DNA of 30,408 nucleotides, from positions 1-30,408 of the forward strand of contig NZ_JNIW01000044.1 in NCBI RefSeq assembly GCF_000701425.1, in the 5' to 3' direction. Shown piece by piece: positions 23,038 through 30,408 of the stretch (positions are counted from its first letter, which is position 1; each line of letters starts with the position of its first letter). This DNA is from Deinococcus frigens DSM 12807. GTDB lineage: Bacteria > Deinococcota > Deinococci > Deinococcales > Deinococcaceae. The notes below the pieces were generated by a model. It was not told the DNA's origin, ran no database searches, and was given only the letters and a program-made list of their open reading frames with translations. Made by a program: the position numbers and the translations under genes.

Positions 23038-24504
23038 ATGAGAAAGAGGATGCTCTACCGATTTTTCACATATTTTGGACTTTCAGCGATTTTTTTAGGA
23101 TTGGGCAGTAGCCTTAAAGCTCAAAATGGGAAGACAAATTTAGACCCGCCACTTGCGCCAATGAGATTTAACCTTTTAGAACCTGGGGGTAAGGGTGAAC
23201 CTCCGACGAAGAGTGATAAGGTATTTACCAGAACGGACAAAACTACGTACTGCCCATTCAGCGCTTTTGAGGCACCCGGACAAGCATGGAGCGCAGGATT
23301 AACAACTGGTGGCATAACCTTTAAAACCGACACCCGCTACTCCGATAGTATAATAGATCCAATATTTGGTAAGATACAAATATCTAATCCAGTTAATAGT
23401 AATAATCAAGCTATGATTATCGTTATTGACCACTTCTCTTCAATAACGGTCAAAATGGATGAAGATGGGCCTGATGGTAGTGATGCTCCTATTGAATTTG
23501 AGTTAATTCACGGCAATCTCGTAATTGCTCATATGCGTGCATTGCTGGAGAACATTGGCTTTCAAGCGTATAAAGGTCAAACAATCGGTCTAAAACGTGG
23601 TTCGGATACAATTAAAATTTTCCGATCTGAAATATTTGATCCAGGCACGGATATTAACTCGCAAAAAGGCATAGGTACGAAACAATTAGTTAAGAATTTA
23701 GAAAATGCGATCAAGGGGGCCGAAAGCAGTAGGATTGTCATTAATATGAGCTTCGCCCTATTGCCATGCGAGGTTATAACTAAATATAGGCTTATTAGAG
23801 ATAACTGGAATAAAGTGAACAGAAGATATACGCTTAGAAACTATCTGGACGATTATAAAAAGCTACACATTCTAACTGATAAACAAATTGAAGATCTTTT
23901 GACGAGTGTCCCAAATGATGAGCCTTTCAAGGACTGGTTTACTAAAACCTTACCAAAGCTCAGGAGAAATGCGCCAGTAGTACTGGTGGCATCTAGCGGT
24001 AATTTTGGCTTGGATTACCCGACGGCACCCGCATCTTGGACAGAAGTAATTAGCGTAGGGGCAGTAAAAAAGGATGGTAAGGCTGTAGGGATTGTTGATC
24101 CCGTCACAAGGGATCAAGAACCCAACTGGTCAGATCGGGCCGATATTAACGCTTACGGAGAATGGTTCAGACTGACTTCGACACAGATACGAAAATTCTG
24201 CATGGATTGGGAAATTTGTATTGCAAGTGACATAGAATCGAATGGTAATATGCCGTCTCGCTACAATAACTTCGGATATCGAGGAACTTCTTTTGCAGCA
24301 CCGTCTGTAACAGCAGTTCTAGCAACCCTAAAATCGGATAGCGCGTGCTTCAAACCAACAGTTCTAGGCACACCTACACACACAGAGACGGGCTTCACTC
24401 CAGTTATAAAGCAATACCCAGCGGACCTACAACACCCAAAAGTTCCTCAAAAACCACCGAAGAATTACTCATTCAACGAGAGTTTTATAGCATCTTGCCG
24501 TTAA
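23038..24504 (+). CDS. Exported subtilisin-like (S8) serine protease, AT-rich, probably acquired
   Basis: A 488-residue protein with a hydrophobic signal segment (about residues 6-28, ending SSLKAQ) and then a subtilase domain. The triad is visible: D131 in IIVIDHF, H158 in ELIHGNLVIAH, oxyanion N322 in VASSGN and S418 in GTSFAAP. A long insertion (about 240-310) separates the His and Ser halves. Start ATG has AGGGAG 5 nt upstream. The gene is strikingly AT-rich with many rare codons (ATA, TTA, AGA), unlike every neighbour, indicating recent transfer. It follows the SARP-STAND regulator in the same direction. Its last 20 bp overlap the convergent alpha/beta hydrolase gene. Substrate and role are unknown. 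Confidence 0.85.
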   Translation: MRKRMLYRFFTYFGLSAIFLGLGSSLKAQNGKTNLDPPLAPMRFNLLEPGGKGEPPTKSDKVFTRTDKTTYCPFSAFEAPGQAWSAGLTTGGITFKTDTRYSDSIIDPIFGKIQISNPVNSNNQAMIIVIDHFSSITVKMDEDGPDGSDAPIEFELIHGNLVIAHMRALLENIGFQAYKGQTIGLKRGSDTIKIFRSEIFDPGTDINSQKGIGTKQLVKNLENAIKGAESSRIVINMSFALLPCEVITKYRLIRDNWNKVNRRYTLRNYLDDYKKLHILTDKQIEDLLTSVPNDEPFKDWFTKTLPKLRRNAPVVLVASSGNFGLDYPTAPASWTEVISVGAVKKDGKAVGIVDPVTRDQEPNWSDRADINAYGEWFRLTSTQIRKFCMDWEICIASDIESNGNMPSRYNNFGYRGTSFAAPSVTAVLATLKSDSACFKPTVLGTPTHTETGFTPVIKQYPADLQHPKVPQKPPKNYSFNESFIASCR

Positions 24505-25326
24505 CTCCCTCAATAAACCCCATAACCCTCCGGTTAAACTCCTCCGCCCGCTCCACAATTGGAATATGCCCGGTGCCGGGGTACGTAATAAACTCCGCGC
24601 CGGGAATGTGGGCGGCCAGATATTGCCCATTCTCGTAGCGCACCAGCGGATCGGCGTCGCCGTGAACCACCAGCGTCGGCACATGCAGTTTTTCCAGCTC
24701 GGCGGTCACGTCATGCGTGCGCGTGGAGCGGGCCTGGCGAGCGTAGCGCTCCGGCGTCAGCGAGCGGTAGCTGGCGTTGGCGGCAATCGCGTCGGCGGCC
24801 TGCGGATGGGCCTCCAGAAAACCGGGGGCCATGATCAGGCCGTAGGTGCGGCGGGCGCGTTCGCCGGGGGACAGGGAGAAGTCGGGGCGCAGGGCTTGCA
24901 GGCCCGCCTCGTCTGGCCCCACATGGCTGGCCCCGCCCGCCGATGTGGATACCAGCGTCAGGCTCTGCACCAATTCCGGCCAGCGCGCCGCCAGATTCAG
25001 CGCGATAAACCCGCCCATGCTGAGGCCCACCACATGCGCGGGCGCGGCGTTCATGGCCCGCAGGAAGGCGGCGGCGTCATCGGCCTGATCGGCGGTGGAG
25101 TAGTCGGCGTCGGCAGAATCGCTGTCTCCAGTATCGCGGTGATCCATCGCCAGGGCGCGGTACGTCTGCCCGAAGACCGGGAGCTGCCCGCGCCAGGCCA
25201 GGCGGTTGCTGCCCAGTCCGGTCAGAAAAAGGACGTTGCCCTGCGGGTGTTCGGGGCGCACCTCGTCGTAGGCCAGCGTGCGCGTGCCGATGTTACACAG
25301 GCGCGGTTCGGGAATTTGCTGGGTCA

Positions 25327-25327
<1 letters not shown>
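24485..25327 (-). CDS. Alpha/beta hydrolase
   Basis: A 280-residue alpha/beta hydrolase with nucleophile S103 in GLSMGG, acid D226 in HGDADPLV and base H254 in GTGHIP. It resembles small esterases or 3-oxoadipate enol-lactonase-like hydrolases, and the substrate cannot be fixed. The ATG at 25327 overlaps the stop of the acyl-CoA dehydrogenase (TAATG), so the pair is translationally coupled. This argues for a role in the same acyl or thioester metabolism. A GTG nine bases earlier would add only three residues. The C-terminal 20 bp overlap the convergent subtilase gene, and the last codons are AT-rich, as if the end had been altered by insertion of that gene. Confidence 0.87.
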
Positions 25328-27123
<1,796 letters not shown>

Positions 27124-27185
27124 TGCGGTTGCTCCTTGATGGAAAGGCCAGAATCGGTCGGGGAATCGGCCAGGGGGGTGTCCGT

Positions 27186-27216
27186 TTGCGTCTACTTTGA
27201 ACGTTGACGTTAATAT
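27186..27216. promoter_or_regulatory. MerR-type promoter/operator between acyl-CoA dehydrogenase and quinone oxidoreductase
   Basis: On the plus strand TTGCGT (27186-27191) and TAATAT (27211-27216) are spaced by 19 bp, the stretched spacing typical of MerR-controlled promoters. The spacer carries AACGTTGACGTT (27200-27211), a palindrome with 5-bp arms, AACGT and ACGTT. It resembles the LiuR-type MerR sites (ACGT..ACGT) controlling acyl-CoA catabolism in other bacteria. The MerR gene at 28237 is the likely ligand. Confidence 0.5.
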
Positions 27217-27265
27217 AGAGCATTCCACTCGCCGCCCCGTCCCCACTCCCCAGGAGGTTCTGCCC

Positions 27266-28240
27266 ATGCGCGCCCTGATCTGCCAAGCCTTTGACCAGCC
27301 CGAAACCCTGACCGTCCAGAACCAGCCCGATCCCATGCCCAACGCCAATGAAGTGGTGCTGGAGGTCAAGGCAGCGGGGGTGAATTACCCCGACGCGCTG
27401 ATGGTCATGGGCCAGTATCAGATCAAGCCTCCCTTGCCCTTCGTGCCGGGTGCGGAGGCGGCGGGCATCATTTCTGCTGTTGGGGAGGGCGTCAAGCACC
27501 TGAAAGTCGGGCAGCGGGCGGTGGCCTTTAGCGGGCTGGGCGCGTTCGCCTCACACCTGAAGGCGGACGCAGGAGCGGTGATGCCGCTGCCGGACGGGAT
27601 GGATTTCGAGGTGGCCGCAACGCTGCCCCTGGCTTACGGCACCAGCATGCACGCGCTGGTAGACCGCGCCCAGCTCAAGGAAGGCGAGACGTTATTGGTA
27701 CTGGGCGCGGCGGGCGGTGTGGGTCTGGCGGCGGTCATGATCGGCAAGGCGCTGGGCGCACGGGTCATCGCGGCGGCGGGCAGCGACGAGAAGTTGCAAC
27801 TGGCCCGCAAACACGGCGCGGACGAAGGCTTCAACTACGCCACCGAGGACCTGCGCGAACGGGTCAAAGCCCTGACTGGGGGCAAGGGACCGGATGTAAT
27901 TTTTGATCCGGTGGGGGACAAGTACGCCGAACCGGCCTTCCGCAGCATCGGCTGGGGCGGGCGCTACCTGGTGATCGGCTTCGCGGGGGGCAAAATTCCC
28001 AGACTCCCGCTGAATCTGCCGCTGCTCAAGGGTGCCTCGCTGGTGGGCGTATTCTGGGGCGAATACGCCAGGCGTGACCCGGCGGCCAACGCGCGCAATC
28101 TGGCGCGACTGGCGGGCTGGGTGATGGACGGCACGGTTAAGCCGCTGGTCAGTCAGCGTTACTCTCTGGAGGACGGCCCACAGGCCATGCGAGATCTGCT
28201 GGAACGGCGCGTGACCGGCAAGGTGGTCATCACGCCTTGA
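27266..28240 (+). CDS. Zinc-independent NADPH:quinone oxidoreductase (MDR family)
   Basis: A 324-residue medium-chain reductase of the quinone oxidoreductase/zeta-crystallin type. An N-terminal GroES-like domain (KAAGVNYPDALMVMGQY, PGAEAAGII) is followed by a Rossmann domain with GAAGGVG (147-153). Zinc-binding cysteines of alcohol dehydrogenases are absent. The ATG at 27266 is preceded by AGGAGG with 8 nt spacing; the longer open frame upstream lies in the promoter. Its TGA overlaps the TTG of the MerR regulator gene (TTGA), so the two are coupled. Substrate may be a quinone or an enoyl compound; the divergent acyl-CoA dehydrogenase suggests a link to acyl catabolism. Confidence 0.9.
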   Translation: MRALICQAFDQPETLTVQNQPDPMPNANEVVLEVKAAGVNYPDALMVMGQYQIKPPLPFVPGAEAAGIISAVGEGVKHLKVGQRAVAFSGLGAFASHLKADAGAVMPLPDGMDFEVAATLPLAYGTSMHALVDRAQLKEGETLLVLGAAGGVGLAAVMIGKALGARVIAAAGSDEKLQLARKHGADEGFNYATEDLRERVKALTGGKGPDVIFDPVGDKYAEPAFRSIGWGGRYLVIGFAGGKIPRLPLNLPLLKGASLVGVFWGEYARRDPAANARNLARLAGWVMDGTVKPLVSQRYSLEDGPQAMRDLLERRVTGKVVITP

Positions 28241-28695
28241 GCGGGCCATCCCTTTCGCCTGAGCAGACCACCTTGTACACCACCGCCGAACTGGCGCGCG
28301 AGGCCGGGGTCACGCGCCGCACGGTAATGCACTACGCCGAGCTGGAACTGCTGAGTCCAGACCTGACCACGGCTTCAGGGAGAACGCTGTACGGTCCGTA
28401 TTCGCTGCGACTGCTGCGCGACTTGATCGACCTGCGCTCCCTGGGTATGCCGCTGGACGAGGCCCGCGACATGGTGACGCTGCGCCGCGCCACCCACGAT
28501 CTGGCAGGCAACCGCCGCCGCGACTGGAAGCGGGAGGACGTGCCGCTCAGCGACGAGCGTTTGCAGGCCCTCCAGACCCGCTTGCGTGCCATCAACGCGG
28601 CCTACGAACGGCAGGCCGACAACCTTGCCCGCCTGGACCGCTGGCTGACCAAACGGTTTACCGGGGAGAGCAGAAAAGCGGCGGAAAAGAGTTGA
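28237..28695 (+). CDS. MerR-family transcriptional regulator
   Basis: A 152-residue MerR regulator. The N-terminal winged helix (YTTAELAREAGVTRRTVMHYAELELL, residues 14-39) is followed by the wing and second helix (YGPYSLRLLRDLIDLRSLGMPLDEAR). A C-terminal coiled dimerisation helix spans about 108-140. There are no C-terminal metal-binding cysteines, so an organic ligand such as an acyl-CoA is more likely than a metal. The TTG start overlaps the quinone oxidoreductase stop. Being coupled to that gene, it probably controls its own operon and the divergent dehydrogenase through the palindrome at 27200-27211. Confidence 0.88.
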   Translation: MSGPSLSPEQTTLYTTAELAREAGVTRRTVMHYAELELLSPDLTTASGRTLYGPYSLRLLRDLIDLRSLGMPLDEARDMVTLRRATHDLAGNRRRDWKREDVPLSDERLQALQTRLRAINAAYERQADNLARLDRWLTKRFTGESRKAAEKS

Positions 28696-28768
28696 TCATT
28701 TTCTGGCGAGTGTTTCAAACAAGCGGTGACCACGGCAGGAAACCGGGCGTCTTGACCTCACGGGGCTT

Positions 28769-28788
28769 TGCTCGTCACGTGACGAGCA
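28769..28788. promoter_or_regulatory. Perfect 20-bp palindrome, parS-like
   Basis: TGCTCGTCACGTGACGAGCA is a perfect 20-bp palindrome without a loop. Its centre TCACGTGA equals the core of bacterial parS centromeres (TGTTTCACGTGAAACA). It lies 63 bp from the end of repA in a gene-free gap between convergent genes. A ParB-bound partition site for this replicon is the best reading. No parAB genes are in the window, so they would have to lie elsewhere. A hairpin terminator is less likely, as there is no loop or T-run. Confidence 0.5.
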
Positions 28789-28814
28789 GCTCAGTTCACG
28801 CGATCTCTAGAACC

Positions 28815-28840
28815 CCAATCGCCTGAGTTGTCCGGTAGTC
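28815..28840 (-). repeat. Iteron-like repeat downstream of repA (inverted copy)
   Basis: These 26 bp are the exact reverse complement of 30383-30408 at the other side of repA. The shared core, in minus-strand reading, is ACTACCGGACAACTCAGGCG followed by ATT. A perfect match of this length on both sides of a replication gene indicates a functional element, probably an initiator-binding iteron. Confidence 0.75.
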
Positions 28841-28850
28841 TGCGGTTCCC

Positions 28851-30323
28851 TTACTGATCAGTCGCCCCGGGGTTCGTCACCTGAAGATGGCCTAGATGTT
28901 GAAGCAATTCGGCAGTGAAGGTCTCCAACTGGCCTTCCACTTTAGCCCTGGACGCCAGCCGGGTCACCTCCTGCGGGTCCGGCTGGCCGATGATCATGCC
29001 CATACGCAGCAGGGCATACTCGCTAACGCTCAGGCGCTCACGGAGCAGAAATTGCAATGTCTTGAGGGCCGCCTCCACCTGCGCTTCCAGCGGCTGCGGT
29101 TCGTCGGTGGCCTCCACCAGCGTGGGCATGTTGGAGGCGGGCGGGCTGCCTTTCTTTTTCGTGGCCTTTTCTTTTAACGCGTCCGGCTCCGGGTATTTGT
29201 TGTCCTGATCGCGGATGATGTCCACCAGCAACGCCGAGCGGTTGCGGGCTTTGAAGCCGCTGGCGAGCAACCGTGCGAACTTCGACAGTCGCTGCTGCAC
29301 ATGTGCCTCGCCGTATTCCTCGATCAGACGGCGGGCCACCGCCCCCGACACCCGGTACTCGGCCAGCTCCACGATCAAGGGGCTGTCGGGCAGCGTGGAC
29401 TCTTCCTGATCCGCCAGATCGGCGAAGCGGTAGGTAAGCTGCTGCGTCTGGCCCCGGCCCTCATATTCCACCGCGCTCAGGTACAGGCGCTCGATCAGTT
29501 CCTCATGCGCGCCCTGAAGCGTCGAGCGAATCTTGTTGCTGCGGCGGTCCACGATCTTGCACGCCTCGGCCCAGTCGATCAGGTTGACCGTGAAAGAGGC
29601 CAGCGGCTCGCGTGGGTCCTCTGGCGGGTAGCGCCGCGCGTCCAGCAAGCGGTACAGCGCGCGGGTCAATGGGCGGTCCAGACTGGTCAGAAATTCCAGA
29701 TCCAGCGGCTTGGTGTACTGGGCGCGGATGGATTTGGTAATCGGCGTCGCCAGCCGGATCTTGAGGGTACTGCTGCGGCTTAGGCCCAGGTCCTCGTCGC
29801 CACTGGTGAATTCCAGCGCCTCCAGATAGTTAAAGGTCACGGTGGTCCAGTTGCCTCGCCGGTGGTCCCGCCATGCCTCGGAGGCGGTGTAGGTGGAGGT
29901 CCGCAGGCGAAACAGGGTCTGGCGCAGGTTCTGGTAGTACCGCCCAGAATCGTGCAGGCCAGCGCGTTTCAAGATCTGGTAGGCGGTGGTGTGCAGCGTG
30001 CCGTCTTCGGGGCAGCCGTCTTCCACGTACAGGTCAATCAGCGCCGTGGAGATGTCTCCATCGAGGCCGTGCGGCACGCCGCCATATTTGGGAATCGCGT
30101 CGCAGCTCAGCCGGGCCGGGCGGCCCTCCACATGAAAGTCGATGGTCCAGGACGTAAAGCTGTCTGGCACGCGTTCCTGAATGCTGATCAGGCCCAGCCG
30201 CCCCACGTTGGCCTCGTCGATCCGCGAGATTTCTTTCGGTGAAGCCGGTCTGGGTGCCGGGCTGGTTTTCTGGGAACGTTTGGTGCTGGTCAACGCCATG
30301 TCCTCCCGGTTGGGTTTATGCAT
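28851..30323 (-). CDS. repA: Plasmid/secondary-chromosome replication initiator protein A
   Basis: A 490-residue initiator of the Replication initiator protein A family found on Deinococcus plasmids and second chromosomes. The conserved N-terminal block DEANVGRLGLISIQERVPDSFTSWT is followed by winged-helix-like regions (LHTTAYQILKRAGL..., SLDRPLTRALYRLLDARRYPP, VNLIDWAEACKI). The C-terminal part is lysine-rich and variable (KEKATKKKGSPP). It should bind iterons and open the origin. The start is uncertain: ATG 30323 is used here; ATG 30299 has GGGAGG only 2 nt upstream, and TATTAT (about 30324-30329) could be its -10 box. Iteron-like repeats lie just upstream of it, suggesting that RepA represses its own gene. 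Convergent with the MerR gene. Confidence 0.9.
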   Translation of the reverse strand: MHKPNREDMALTSTKRSQKTSPAPRPASPKEISRIDEANVGRLGLISIQERVPDSFTSWTIDFHVEGRPARLSCDAIPKYGGVPHGLDGDISTALIDLYVEDGCPEDGTLHTTAYQILKRAGLHDSGRYYQNLRQTLFRLRTSTYTASEAWRDHRRGNWTTVTFNYLEALEFTSGDEDLGLSRSSTLKIRLATPITKSIRAQYTKPLDLEFLTSLDRPLTRALYRLLDARRYPPEDPREPLASFTVNLIDWAEACKIVDRRSNKIRSTLQGAHEELIERLYLSAVEYEGRGQTQQLTYRFADLADQEESTLPDSPLIVELAEYRVSGAVARRLIEEYGEAHVQQRLSKFARLLASGFKARNRSALLVDIIRDQDNKYPEPDALKEKATKKKGSPPASNMPTLVEATDEPQPLEAQVEAALKTLQFLLRERLSVSEYALLRMGMIIGQPDPQEVTRLASRAKVEGQLETFTAELLQHLGHLQVTNPGATDQ

Positions 30324-30350
30324 AATACCTGCCAATGGGGCCCCAAAACC

Positions 30351-30408
30351 ACTACCGTACTACTCAGGCGATTCTGGTTTTGGACTACCGGACAACTCAG
30401 GCGATTGG
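30351..30408 (+). repeat. Two direct iteron-like repeats upstream of repA, 33-bp period, cut by window end
   Basis: ACTACCGTACTACTCAGGCG+ATT at 30351-30373 and ACTACCGGACAACTCAGGCG+ATT at 30384-30406 match at 21 of 23 positions. They are offset by 33 bp, about three helical turns, so both face the same side of the DNA. CCAAAACC before copy 1 and GGTTTTGG before copy 2 are reverse complements. More copies may continue beyond the window. Together with 28815-28840 they mark the replication origin. Confidence 0.75.

Noticed and set aside
28769..28788. Reading the 20-bp palindrome as a bidirectional terminator
   Set aside because: There is no loop and no T-run on either strand. A protein-binding site fits better, although termination cannot be excluded.

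Overview
The window is high-GC DNA whose gene content, promoters (several TAnnnT -10 boxes placed directly in front of start codons, as in leaderless mRNAs) and RepA-type initiator point to a Deinococcus species. The initiator at the right end, with iteron-like repeats and a parS-like palindrome, suggests a secondary replicon (second chromosome, megaplasmid or plasmid) and that the right end lies at its replication origin. The genus is inferred from protein style and regulatory signals, not from a database search.

Layout. (1) 1-475: a long imperfect hairpin, an AT-rich stretch without a credible gene, and a sigma70-like promoter. (2) 476-11619, plus strand: a reductive pyrimidine-degradation operon. 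PreT and PreA reduce uracil/thymine, a dihydropyrimidinase opens the ring, and an M20 amidohydrolase fits the N-carbamoyl-beta-alanine step. Between them lie an ABC importer (ATPase, two permeases, NMT1/THI5-like binding protein), a MetX-like alpha/beta hydrolase preceded by a 19-codon leaderless ORF, and a PIN-toxin/antitoxin pair inserted between preA and hydA, with the toxin stop overlapping the hydA start. (3) 11623-18959: an amino-sugar/cell-wall recycling locus. On the minus strand are an RpiR-type regulator, a sugar-binding protein, two permeases and a two-domain NagZ; nagA is divergent on the plus strand. Three copies of an AT-rich operator-like motif lie between them. No ATPase for this importer is present. 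(4) 19017-19935, minus strand: two small exported proteins of unknown function. (5) 20279-24504, plus strand: an 898-residue SARP/BTAD-STAND-TPR regulator followed by an AT-rich, probably acquired gene for an exported subtilisin-like protease. (6) 24485-28695: an acyl-CoA dehydrogenase and alpha/beta hydrolase (minus strand, overlapping stop/start) divergent from a quinone oxidoreductase and MerR regulator (plus strand, overlapping). A MerR-type palindrome lies in the shared promoter region. (7) 28696-30408: replication region with repA (minus strand), a 20-bp palindrome centred on TCACGTGA, and three related 23-26 bp repeats flanking repA.

How it works together. Regions 2, 3 and 6 are catabolic modules (pyrimidines; GlcNAc/muropeptide sugars; acyl-CoA), each linked to its own transporter and/or regulator. 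The least explained parts are the TA pair inside the pyrimidine operon, the leaderless uORF, the STAND-regulator/subtilase island and the compact origin.
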